The notes below the pieces were generated by a model, which saw nothing but the letters and a program-made list of their open reading frames with translations, was not told the origin of the DNA and made no database searches. Made by a program: the position numbers and the translations under genes. A DNA stretch of 64,000 nt from Synchiropus splendidus. Its lineage: Eukaryota > Chordata > Actinopteri > Syngnathiformes > Callionymidae. The DNA lies in the NCBI RefSeq assembly GCF_027744825.2, contig NC_071349.1, positions 1,984,001-2,048,000 of the forward strand, in the 5' to 3' direction. This document shows positions 19,674-30,850 of the stretch, one piece after another (position 1 is the stretch's first letter; each line of letters starts with the position of its first letter).

Positions 19674-22550
19674 TTTTCTTTATTTGCTGCCATACCTTGA
19701 AAGAGTTTTCGATAATGAAACCATATTTTTTGGAAGAGCCTGTATTCCCCTTTGGAGCATACAGCAAAGCTGGGAGGGAAGTTCCTTTAATGTTTTGTTC
19801 AATGGTCAGCCACGATGGGGTTAAATGCGTTGGAGCTTCAGGAAATGCTTTCTGCCAGTAAGTCAGCGCACGACATATTGCGGCCCAGTAGTAATGCTGA
19901 AATATTGGGAGTGCGAGGCCTCCCAAATGCCTTGCTTTGCATAGATGTTTTTTTCCCAATTCTGTGGGTTTTATAGCCCCAAATGAAGGGAAGAATTATT
20001 GAGTCAATTTTTTTAAAGAATGTTTTAGGTAAAAATATAGGTATATTTTGAAATATGTATAGAAATCTTGGCAATGAAATCATTTTTATTGCTGCAATTC
20101 TTCCGATCATTGATACTGGAAGTGTCCGCCAGTATTCAATATCATTTTTCAGTTTATCCACTAAATTAACATAATTATTTTTGAATAAAAGATTTGGATC
20201 TTTGGTAATTGAGGTGCCAAGATATTGTATTAGCGTTGATATTTTAAATGGAAGATTTTTTATAAACTCTTTGTTTAATCCACTTCCCAAAGGCATAAAT
20301 TCAGATTTCTGCCAGTTGATGGTATATCCTGAAAACTTCCCAAAGTTTTTTATGAGATTTAACAGGACTGGCATTGCTTGCTCTGCCTGAGAAAGGAACA
20401 AAACAACATCATCAGCATACAGGGAGATATTATGATTTATATTGCCGAAGTGTATCGGAACAATTTCCGGTGTGTTTCTGATGCTGGCAGCTAAAGGTTC
20501 TATACATAAAGCGAACAGAAGAGGGCAGAGGGGGCACCCTTGTCTTACTCCACGCTCAAGGATAAAAGGGGGAGATTTCTGTGAGTTAGTGATGATTGAT
20601 GCTACCGGGCAAAGATAGAGCATTTCTACCCATGAGGCAAAGTTGCTACCCAGGCCAAACTCCTTGATCACCATCCGCATAAACCTCCACTCTATCTGGT
20701 CGAACGCTTTTTGGGCATCGAGAGCAAGAACTGCAGCTTTTGACTGCTTATCCCATTTGTGATATACTATATTCATCAGTCTGCGCACATTAAAAAATGA
20801 GAACCGTCCAGGGATAAACCCCACTTGATTTGGATGTATAAGCGTGGAGATGTGCTCATTTAATCTATCTATTTAATCTATTGGCTAATATCTTTGTGAA
20901 TATTTTGTAGTCGCAGTTCAGCAATGATATTGGTCGATACGATGACATGTCAGTGTTGTCTTTATCTTTTTTTAGTACGAGTGAAATATTGGCCCTATAG
21001 AGTGATTCTGGTAGTTTTTTATTCTTAATTGACTCCTTGTACATTCTAAGAAGAAGGGGTGCTAAATCATCTGCAAATGTTTTATAAAATTCTATACCAA
21101 AGCCATCTGGACCTGCTGCCTTACCATTTGGGAATTGCTTTATAGCTGTAAGAACCTCTTGTAGGGTTAGTTCAGCATTTAGTTGACATTGTCTGTGAGC
21201 ATCTAATTTTGGAAGAAATTGGGACTGCAAAAAACTAAGAATGTCTTGATCAGTCCTATCATGTTGGGAGGAATATAACTGTGCATAATACTTTTTAAAA
21301 CATTCATTAATCTTATGATGATCAGTGATCAGGTATCCTGCAGAACATTTGATTTTATGGATTGCTCGGCTGGCCTGTGCACCTCTAAGCTGTCGAGCCA
21401 GTAGTGAGCTAGGCTTGTCGCCTAGTTCAAATTGCTTGTGTTTTATTTTCAGCAAGAGAGTGCTAACGTGTTTGGAAAGAATACTGTTATATTCTTGTTT
21501 TAATCTAGCAACCCTTTTGAAATTTTCACATGATACTGTCTCTCTGTACTGCTTTTCAGCTTGTTTTAGTTCCCGGTCTATTTCTGTGAGTCGAGCTGTT
21601 TTCACTTTCTTTTGCATGGCTTCGTATGCTATTATGACAACTCTCGTCACTGCCTTGAAGGCCTCCCATATTACTGAGTCTGAGACGCTGCCTGTGACAT
21701 TAAATTCTAAATAATCACGGATACTGCCTGAACATCTCTCCACAAATGTTTCATCATTAAGCAGATTGGGGTTAAAGCGCCAAGTGTAAGGTGCCCGTTT
21801 CCAGCCCACATCTATATTGATGATTACTGGACTATGGTCTGAGATTAATATGTTTCCATATTTGGATGAGGCAACTTCAGTCATCAATTTGCCATCAATG
21901 AGGAAGAAGTCAATTCTTGTATATGTTTTATGGACAGGAGAGAAGAATGAGTAGTCTCTCCCATCCGGGTGATGTGCCCTCCATATATCAACTAGGTTAT
22001 ATGTTTTCATTATACTATTTAATACAATGGTGGAGTCCGATGGTTTGCTCTGACGAGTTGAGGATCTGTCCATGTTAGTGTCAAGTACACAGTTGAAATC
22101 CCCACCAACTATCAGATAAGTTGATGATATATCTAAAATATTATTGAACACACCTCGGAAAAATCCTGGATTATCAAAATTTGGGGCATAAATGTTGAGT
22201 AGAGTTACATGTAATGCTAGAATCCTTCCGGTTATGATTAGGTAGCGGCCATTTGGGTCATTTTTTGTTGAAATATGCTGAAAGGGAATATCCTTACCAA
22301 TTAGTATTGCTACACCGCGGGATTTGGCCGAGAATGTGGATTGGAAAATATGACCGTTCCATCTATGTTGTAACTTCAAGAAATCTTTGTGTACTATATG
22401 GGTTTCTTGGAGAAAAACGATGTCACTGCGTAAGGATTGTATGTGGGAAAATACTTTGGCTCTTTTTGTTGGGTTGTTTAAACCTTTGACATTCCAGGAG
22501 CATATATTTATATTGTTCTTTGTGGCTGAAACTACATCTGGTCTCGTCAT
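19669..22550 (-). pseudogene. LINE ORF2, endonuclease and reverse transcriptase, frameshifted
   Basis: N-terminal and central part of ORF2, starting ATG at 22550. Residues 12-245 form an APE-type endonuclease: N20, the E in QET (49), Y121, GDFN (D151, N153) and SDH (D238, H239) are all visible. Reverse transcriptase begins near NGKAAGPDG, and its YADD box lies at 20419-20408. The catalytic aspartate of LALDAQKAFD and the RQGCPL block are also present. Two lesions break the frame. One is a 13-bp insertion near 20858-20870, containing a duplicated 9-mer, which causes a stop at 20867-20865. The other is a seven-base A-run (plus-strand T-run 19948-19954) where six are needed. Discounting these and the gypsy insertion, ORF2 from 22550 to 13760 is 3807 nt, exactly 1269 codons, a normal length for an L1-like ORF2. 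Confidence 0.94.
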
Positions 22551-23148
22551 GTCAACACAAAAGTTTCCGTGTCAAAATGTTGATCTTGATCAATAAAGAC
22601 ATCCTATTAGTGCAACATCTCAATGAAAAAAAAGAGAAAAAAACACACAGAATTCCCCAACTTCTCCCTCCCCAGAACATATCAAACACCCATTTTAGAA
22701 GACACATTGGATTCAGCCTGACTGCAGCTCTCTAAAGTCAAGAGTAACAACTAACAAATACAGAAGTCAAGCCTCTCCACTTCTATTAAATATCTATTAG
22801 CATAGTCTTCAATATTCATGTTATTTTCATGAATTATCAAGTTCTTTAGATGGTACATGAAGTAAAAAAAAAATTAATAAATAAAGAACGAGAGGCCAAA
22901 GAAAAAAAAATAAAAAAAAATAAAGAAAAGGCAGCATAAATGCAGCAACGTGGCATTACTGGTTATAAACAAGGATAGAACAATGTATCTGGAACCGACC
23001 CAACGAAACAGCATTATAAAACTCAGAACAGGCAATATCACGATTATTATAACTCGTCAAATAGTAATTTCGTGACACACACGTATGCGAAGAGATACTC
23101 ACGCCAGTATTACAAACTTAAACTGTCCACTTTATATTCTACCGCTCT
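22551..23148 (-). other. LINE spacer between ORF1 and ORF2
   Basis: About 600 bp without a credible open frame on the sense strand. It includes a strongly biased tract at about 22863-22930 (plus strand A-rich with scattered T and G; T-rich on the sense strand). Nothing else is recognisable. A long spacer implies that ORF2 is translated by reinitiation or internal entry; the sequence does not show which. Confidence 0.75.
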
Positions 23149-24036
23149 TCATTGCTGACATATCGCAGAAGTGTTCTCCGTCGATGTCTGTCGTGGCTGA
23201 ATGTGCTTATCGACATACTCCTCGGCCTCAGTGCTGGAGTTAAACATCTTGGTGTCACCGTGGTGCGTGAGAATTAAACGAGCCGGAAAAAGAAATCCGT
23301 GTCTTAGTCCAGCTTGTCTCAAAACTCGTCGGATTCCATCGAATTCCTTTCGGTCTTTGATCACTTCTGCAGGCAGGTCCGGGAAGATGCTGATCCAATG
23401 TCCCTCGTAACTCAGCGGCGTTTTGGACCGAGCCATTTGCAGCACTCGCTCTTTCACTGGGTCGTGGTGTAGTTTCGCGATAATGATGCGAGGTTTGCTG
23501 GACAGTCAGCCCACGCGATGCGCTCGGTCAATCTTAATCCCGTGAGGAAAGTTGACCGTTCCCAGGATCTTCAGTAATAGTTCTGTGACAAACGCCGTCG
23601 GGGAGCCGTTTTCTGGCTTTTCCGGGATTCCCATTATTTTTATGTTCTGTCTCCTCGATCGCGCCTCTAAATCACAGAGTTTCGTGTTCAAGCTCCGGTT
23701 AAGCGACGTCAGCCATTCACAAGTTGCCTCCAAGTCAGCAATGCGTGTCTCGTGGTCGTCCCGAGCGCCCTCCAGTCCGGTTATTCGGGCTGAGTTTTCA
23801 GATAATGCTGCTTTTACGGCATTGAGTGACAACATCAATCCATCGAATCTGTTGTCCATCTTTTTGTCCATCTGTCTAATTGCTTCAAGTATAGATGACA
23901 AAGTATTTTGCGACGTGGCCTCATGAGCCGGAGAGCCCTGTGAGCTAACGCTGGCTAGCTCGTCAGAGTGGCGCTCCTCTTCATCTCTCAAGTGCACGTC
24001 CGACTCAGCGGGCAACTTTTTCTTGCCTTTGACCAT
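23149..24036 (-). pseudogene. LINE ORF1 (L1 ORF1p-like RNA-binding protein) with one nonsense codon
   Basis: Starts ATG at 24036 after a purine-rich AAGAGGCAGACAAG leader. The first 45 or so residues are charged and Ser-rich. Residues about 45-125 are heptad-like and predict a coiled coil, the trimerisation region of L1 ORF1 proteins. An RRM-like domain follows, starting at RRQNIKIMGIPE (about 129). An in-frame TGA at 23508-23506 (codon 177, just after RAHRVG) stops the protein. The same frame continues open to 23149, with a C-terminal domain that includes a THHGDTKMF-type segment. The 23457-23149 open frame is therefore the tail of ORF1, not a separate gene. Family proteins bind LINE RNA as a chaperone. 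The single stop with no frameshift suggests relatively modest decay. Confidence 0.93.
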
Positions 24037-24158
24037 CTTGTCTGCCTCTTTTTTGTATTGTATTAAATGTTGGAGATATGTATTTTATCTAAATATGCAA
24101 AGTGGAGGAGCCGAGGAAAAACACGACTTACGCCACAGCCTGCTCAGTAGCGCCCCCC
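24037..24158 (-). promoter_or_regulatory. LINE 5'UTR (about 122 bp), putative internal promoter
   Basis: Short leader beginning with a G-run (GGGGGGCGCTACTGAGC) and ending just before the ORF1 ATG. Full-length LINE insertions carry an internal promoter at the extreme 5' end, so the element is probably not 5' truncated. No TATA box is clear. The promoter role is inferred from family behaviour, not from a motif. Confidence 0.6.
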
Positions 24159-24173
24159 AGAAAGGGTCTATCT
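24159..24173. repeat. LINE target-site duplication, right copy
   Basis: AGAAAGGGTCTATCT, one base different from the left copy at 13438-13452. It directly follows the C-run that is the LINE 5' end on this strand. The single mismatch must have arisen after insertion and, with the ORF lesions, indicates that the LINE is older than the gypsy element. Confidence 0.93.
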
Positions 24174-25649
24174 AGTATTTGCTCATCAAATCTAAGCTGT
24201 CTGATGTGTTTTTCCAAAGTTATCAACATTTTTATGTTTGGCGTTCCGGAATCGACCTTATCTGAGGCTGAAAACGCGTTTTACGCATTGTGCAATAGCT
24301 TTGCAGGGAAGCTTCAGAACATGAAATGTTCACCTCCCACTATAGCAGAAAGGGTTTTTCTAGTAGTTGCCAATCAAATCTAAGCTGTCTGAAGTGTTTT
24401 TCCAAGGTTATCAACATTTTCATGTTTGGCGTTCCGGAATCAACCTTATCTCAGGCTGAAAACGCGTTTTCTGCATTGTGCCATGACTTTGCAGGGAAGA
24501 TTCAGAAAATGAAATTTTCACCTCCCACTATCGCAGAAAGGGTCTTTCTAGTAGTTGCACATCAAATCTAAGCTGTCTGAAGTGTTTTTCGAAAGTTTTC
24601 AACATTTTTATGTTTGGTGTTCCTGAATCGACCTTATCTCAGACTGAAAACGCGTTTTCTGCATTGTGCCATAACTTTGCAGGGGATCTTCAGAACATGA
24701 CATTTTCACCTCCCACTATAGCAGAAAGGGTCTTTCTAGAAGTTGCACATCAAATCTAAGCTGTCTGAAATGTTTTTCCAAAGTTATCAACATTTTTACG
24801 TTTGGCGTTCCGGAATCAACCTTATGTCAGGCTGAAAACGCGTTTTACGCATTGTGCCATAACTTTGCAGGGAAGCTTCAGAACATGAAATGTTCACCTC
24901 CCACTCTAGCAGTAAGGGTCTTTCTAGTAGTTGCACATCAAATGTTAGCTGTCTGAAGTGTTTTTCGAAAGTTATGAACATTTTTATGTTTGGCGTTCCG
25001 GAATCAACGTTATCTCAGACTGAAAAGGCGTTTTCTGCATTGTGCCATAACTTTGCAGGGAAGGTTCGGAACATGAAATTTTCACGTCCCACTATACCAG
25101 AAAGGGTCTTTCTAGTAGTTGCACATCAAATCTAAGCTGTCTGAAGTGTTTTTCGAAAGTTATCAACATTTTTATGTTTGAAGTTCCGGAACCCACCTTA
25201 TCTCAAGCTGAAAACGCGTTTTCTGCATTGTGCCATCACTTTGCAGGGAGACTTCAGAACATGAAATGTTCACCTCCCACTATAGCAGAAAGAGTCTTTC
25301 TAGTAGTTGCACATCAAATCTAAGCTGTCTGAAGTGTTTTTCGGAAGTTATCAACATTTTTATGTTTGGCGTTCCAGAACGGACCTTATCTCGGGCTGAA
25401 AACGCGTTGTCTGCATTGTGCCATAACTTTGCATGGAAATTTCCGAAAAAGAAATTTTAACCTCCCACTATAGTAGAAAGGGTCTTTCTAGTAGTTGCAC
25501 ATGAAATCTAAGCTGTCTGAAGTGTTTTTCGAAAGTTATCAACATTTTTATGTTTGGCGTTCCGGAATCGACCTTATCTCAAGCTGAATACGCGTTTTCT
25601 GCATTGTGCCATAACTTTGCATGGAAGCTTAAGAACATGAAATGTTCAC

Positions 25650-26051
25650 CTCCCACTATAGCAGAAAGGGTCTTTCTAGTAGTTGCACATCAAATCTAAG
25701 CTGTCTGAAGTGTTTTTCGAAAGTTATCAACATTTTTATGTATGGCGTTCCGGAATCTACCTTTTCTCAGGCTGAAAACGCGTTTCACGCATTGTGCCAT
25801 AACTTTGCAGGGAACCTTTAGAACATGAAATTTTCACCTCCCACTATAGCAGAAAGGGTCTTTCTAGTAGTTGCACATCAAATCTAAGCTGTCTGAAGTG
25901 TTTTTCGAAAGTTATCAACATTTTTATGTATGGCGTTCCGGAATCTACCTTTTCTCAGGCTGAAAACGCGTTTCACGCATTGTGCCATAACTTTGCAGGG
26001 AACCTTTAGAACATGAAATTTTCACCTCCCACTATAGCAGAAAGGGTCTTT
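25650..26051 (+). repeat. Tandem duplication of a single satellite monomer
   Basis: Two adjacent monomers match without visible difference at an offset of exactly 188 bp. They share the rare tags TTATGTATGGCG, GGAATCTACCTTTTC and GGGAACCTTTAGAAC. Neighbouring monomers lack the combination, so this is a recent single-unit duplication. Confidence 0.88.
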
Positions 26052-29000
26052 CTGGTAGTTCCACATCAAACCTAAGCTGTCTGAAGTGTTGTTCCAAAGT
26101 GATCAACATTTTTACGTTTGGCGTTCCGGAACCCACCTTATCTAAGGCTGAAAACGCGTTTTCTGCATTGTGCCATAACTTTGCAGGGAAGCTTCAGAAC
26201 ACGAAATTTTAACCTCCCACTATACCAGAAAGGGTCTTTCTAGTAGTTGCACATCAAATCTAAGCTGTCTGAAGTGTTTTTCAAAAGTTATCAACATTTT
26301 TATGTTTGGCGTTCCAGAATCGACCTTATCTCAGGCTGAAAACGCGTTTTCTGCATTGTGCCATAACTTTGCAGGGAAGCTTCAGAACATGAAATTTACA
26401 CGTCCCACTATAGCAGAAAGGGTCTTTCTAGTAGTTGCACATCAAATCTAAGCTGTCTGAAGTGTTTTTCGGAAGTTATCAACATTTTTATGTTTGGTGT
26501 TCCAGAATCGACCTTATCTCAGGCTGAAAACGCGTTGTCTGCATTGTGCCATAACTTTGCATGGAAGCTTCGAAACATGAAATTTTAACCTCCCACTATA
26601 GGAGAAAGGGTCTTTCTAGTAGTTGCACATCAAATCTAAGCTGTCTGAAGTGTTGTTCCAAAGTGATCAAGATTTTTACGTTTGGCGTTCCGGAACCCAC
26701 CTTATCTCAGGCTGAAAACGCGTTTTCTGCATTGTGCCATAACTTTGCAGGGAAGCTTCAGAACATGAAATTTTAACCTCCCACTAAAGCAGAAAGGGTC
26801 CTTCTAGTAGTTGCACATCAAATCTAAGCTGTCTGAAGTGTTTATCCAAAGTTATCAACATTTTTATGTTTAGCGTTCCGGAATCAACCTTATCTCAAAC
26901 TGAAAACGCGTTGTCTGCATTGTGCCATAACTTTGCATGGAAGCTTCCGAACATGAAATTTTAACCTCCCACTATAGCAGAAAGGGTCTTTCTAGTAGTT
27001 GCAAATCAAATCTAAGCTGTCTGATGTGTTTTTCCAAAGTTATCAACATTTTTATGTTTGGCGTTCCGGAATCGACCTTTTCTCAGGCTGAAAACGCGTT
27101 TCACGCATTGTGCCATAGCTTTGCAGGGAACCTTTAGAACATGAAATTTTCACCTCCCACTATAGCAGAAAGGGTCTTTCTAGTAGTTGCACATCAAATC
27201 TAAGATGTCTGAAGTGTTTTTCCAAAGTTATCAACATTTTTATGTTTGGCGTTCCGGAATCGACTTATCTCAGGCAAAAAACGCTTTCTACGCTTTGTGC
27301 CATAACTTTGCAGGGAAGCTCCAGAAAATGAAAATTTCACCTCCCACTATAGCAGAAAGGGTCTTTCTAGTCGTTGCAAATCAAATCTAAGCTGTCTGAA
27401 GTGTTTTTCCAAAGTTATAAACATTTTTATGTATGGCGTTCCGGAATCTACCTTATCTCAGGCTGAAAACGCGTTTTCTGCATTGTGGCATAACTTTGCA
27501 GGGAAGCGTCAGAACATGAAATTTTCACGTCCCACTATAGCAGAAAGGATCTTTCCAGTAGTTGCACATCAAATCTATGCTGTCTGAAGTGTTTTTCGAA
27601 AGTGATCAACATTTTTATGTTTGGCGTTCCGGAACCCACCTTATCTCAAGCTGAAAACGCGTTTTCTGCATTGTGCCATAACTTTGCAGGGAGGCTTCAG
27701 AACATGAAATGTTCACCTCCCACTATAGCAGAAAGGGTCTTTCTAGTAGTTGCACATCAAATTGAAGCTGTCTGAAGTGTTTTTCCAAAGTTATCAACAT
27801 TTTTATGTTTGGCGTTCCGGAATCGACCTTATCTCAGGATGAAAAATCGTTTTCTGCATTGTCCCATAACTTTGCAGGGAAGATTCAGAACATGGAATTT
27901 TAACCTCCCACTCTAGCAGAAACGGTCTTTCTAGTAGTTGAACATCAAATGTAAGCTGTCTGAAGTGTTTTTCCAAAGTTATCAACATTTTTATGTTTGG
28001 CGTTCCGGAACCCACCTTATCTCAGGCTGAAAATGCGTTTCCTGCTTTGTGCCATAACTTTGCAGGGAAGCGTCAGAAAATGGAATTTTAACCTCCCACA
28101 GTAGCATAAAGGGTCTTTCTAGCAGTTGCACATCAAATCTAAGCTGTCTGAAGTGTTTTTCCAAAGTTATCAACATTTTTATGTTTGGCGTTCCGGAACC
28201 CACCTTTTCTCAAGCTGAAAACGGGTTTTCCGCAATGTGCCATAACTTTGCAGGGAATCTTCAGAACATGAATTTTTCACATCCCACTATAGCAGAAAGG
28301 GTCTTTCTAGTAGTTGCACATCAAATCTAAGCTGTCTGAAGTGTTTATCCAAAGTTATCAACATTTTTATGTTTGGCGTTCTGGAACCCACCTTATCTCA
28401 GGCTGTTAACGCGATTTACGCATTCTGCCATAACTTTGCAGGGAATCTTCAGAACATTAAATTTTCATATCCCACTATAGCAGAAAGGGTCTTTCTAGTA
28501 GTTGCACATCAAATCTAAGCTGTCTGAAGTGTTTTTCCAAAGTTATAAACATTTTTATGTTTGGCGTTACGGAATCGACCTTATCTCAGGCTGAATACGC
28601 GTTTTCTGCATTGTGCCATAACTTTGCAGGCAAGCTTCAGAACATGAAATATTCACATGCCACTATAGCAGAAAGGGTCTTTCTAGTAGTTGCACATCAA
28701 ATCTAAGCTGTCTGAAGTGTTTTTCCAAAGTTATAAACATTTTTACGCTTGGCGTTCCGAAACCCACCTTATCTCAGGCTGAAAACGCGTTTTCTGCATT
28801 GTGCCATAACTTTGCAGAGACGCTTCAGAACATGAAATTTTCACATCCCACTATAGCAGAAAGGGTCTTTCTAGAAGTTGCACATCAAATCTAAACTGTC
28901 TGAAGTGTTTTTCCATAGTTATAAACATTTTTACGCTTGGCGTTCCGGAACCCACCTTATCTCAGGCTGAAAACGTGTTTCTTTCTTTGTACCATAAGTT

Positions 29001-30019
29001 TGCAGGGAAGCTTCAGAACATGAAATTTTCACCTCTGACTATAGCAGAAAGGGTCTTTCTAGTAGTTGCACATCAAATCTAAGCTGTCTTAAGTGTTTTT
29101 CGAAAGTTATCAACATTTATATGTTTTTGCGTTCCGGAATCCCCCGTATCTCAGACTGAAAACGCGTTTTCTGGATTGTGCCATAACTTTGCAGTGAAGC
29201 CTCAGAACATGCAATTTTCACCTCCCACTATAGTAGAAAGGGCCTTTCTAGTAGTTGCACATCAAATCTAAGCTGTCTGAAGTGTTTTTCCAAAGTGATC
29301 AACATTTTTATGTTTGGCGTTTGGGAATCGACCTTATCTCAGGCTCAAAATGCGTTTTCTGCATTGTGCCATAACTTTGCAGAGAAGCTTCAGAACATGA
29401 CATTTAAACCTCCTACTATAGCAGAAATGGTCTTTCTAGTAGTTGCACATCAAATCTTAGCTGTCTGAAGTGTTTTTCCAAAGTTATCAACATTTTTATG
29501 TTTGGCGTTCCGGAACCAACCTTATCTCAGGATGAAAAATCGTTTTCTGCATTGTGCCATAACTTTGCAGGTAAGCTTCAGAACATGAAATTTTGACCTC
29601 CCACTATAGCAGAAAGGGTCTTTCTAGTAGTTGCACATCAAATCTAAGCTGTCTGAACTGTTTTTCGAAAGTTATCAACATTTTTATGTTTGGCGTTCCG
29701 GAATCGACCTTATCTCAGGCTGAAAACGCGTTTTACGCAATGTACCATAACTTTGCATGAAAGCTTCAGAACATGAAATTTTAACCTCCCACTATAGCAG
29801 AAAGGGTCTTTTTAGTAGTTGCGCATCAAATCTGAACTGTCTGTAGTGTTTTTCCAAACTGATCAACATTTTTATGTTTGGCGTTCCGGAATCGACCTTA
29901 TCTCTGGCAGAAAACGCGGTTTCTGCATTGTGCCATAACTTTGCTTGGATGCTTCCGAACATGAAATTTTCACGTCCCACTATCGCAGAAACGGTCTTTC
30001 TAGTAGTTGCACATCAAAT

Positions 30020-30850
30020 CTAACCTGTCTGAAGTGTTTTTCCAAAGTTATCAACATCCTTATGTTTGGCGTTCCGGAATCAACCTTATCTCAGGCTGAA
30101 AACGCGTTTTCTGCATTGTGCCATCACTTTGCAGGAAAGGTGCAGAATATGAAATTTTCACCTCTCACTATAGCAGAAAGGGTCTTTCTAGTAGTTGCAC
30201 AACAAATCTAAGCTGTCTGAAGTGTTTTTCGAAAGTTATCAACATTTTTATGTTTGGCGTTCGGGATCGCACCTTATTGAAAACGCCTTTTCTGCATTGT
30301 GCCATAACTTTGCAGGGAAGCTTCAGAACATGAAATTTTCAACTCCCACTACAGCAGAAAGGGTCTTTCTAGTAGTTGCACGTCAAATATAAGCTGTCTG
30401 AAGTGTTTTTCCGAAGTTATCGACATTTTTATGTTTGGAGTTCCGGAATCGACCTTATCTCAGGCTAAAAACGCGTTTTACGCATTGTGCCATAACTTTG
30501 CAGGGAAGCTTCAGAACATGAAATTTTAACATGCCACTATAGCAGAAAGGGTCCTTCTAGTAGTTGCACATCAAATCTAACCTGTCTGAAGTGTTTTTCC
30601 AAAGTTATCAACATCCTTATGTTTGGCGTTCCGGAATCAACCTTATCTCAGGCTGAAAACGCGTTTTCTGCATTGTGCCATCACTTTGCAGGAAAGCTGC
30701 AGAATATGAAATTTTCACCTCTCACTATAGCAGAAAGGGTCTTTCTAGTAGTTGCACAACAAATCTTAGCTGTCTGTAGTGTTTTTCGAAAGTTATCAAC
30801 ATTTTTATGTTTGGCGTTCGGGATCGCACCTTATTGAAAACGCCTTTTCT
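30020..30850 (+). repeat. Three-monomer (557-bp) duplication with a 181-bp variant monomer
   Basis: The block at about 30020-30300 recurs at about 30577-30857 with an offset of 557 bp, that is 3 x 188 minus 7. Both copies carry CAACATCCTTATG and GTTCGGGATCGCACC, followed by TTATTGAAAACGCC. That second region is seven bases shorter than the normal monomer and loses the CTCAGG segment. Confidence 0.87.

Larger units (their letters stand above)
13453..24158 (-). mobile_element. Full-length L1-type LINE, inactive, with nested gypsy element
   Basis: A non-LTR retrotransposon read on the minus strand. Its 5' end is at 24158 (GGGGGGCGCTACTGAGC) and its 3' end is an A-run at 13453. Removing the nested LTR element and one CTGGG copy leaves about 5.7 kb, a normal full length for a vertebrate L1-like element. 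It has two ORFs: ORF1 with a coiled coil and RRM-like region, and ORF2 with an APE-type endonuclease, reverse transcriptase and a C-terminal CCHC-like cluster. The poly(A) tail, 15-bp target duplication and inferred nick at TTTCT/AGTA fit target-primed reverse transcription by an L1-clade enzyme. It cannot be autonomous now: ORF1 has a nonsense codon, and ORF2 has two frameshifts and the gypsy insertion. Assignment to the L1/Tx1 superfamily rests on domain order and motifs; the exact family name is not known to me. Confidence 0.96.

Noticed and set aside
21325..21714. Plus-strand open frames opposite LINE ORF2 and ORF1 (also 22253-22735, 23552-23926)
   Set aside because: Antisense shadows of LINE coding sequence with no recognisable domains.
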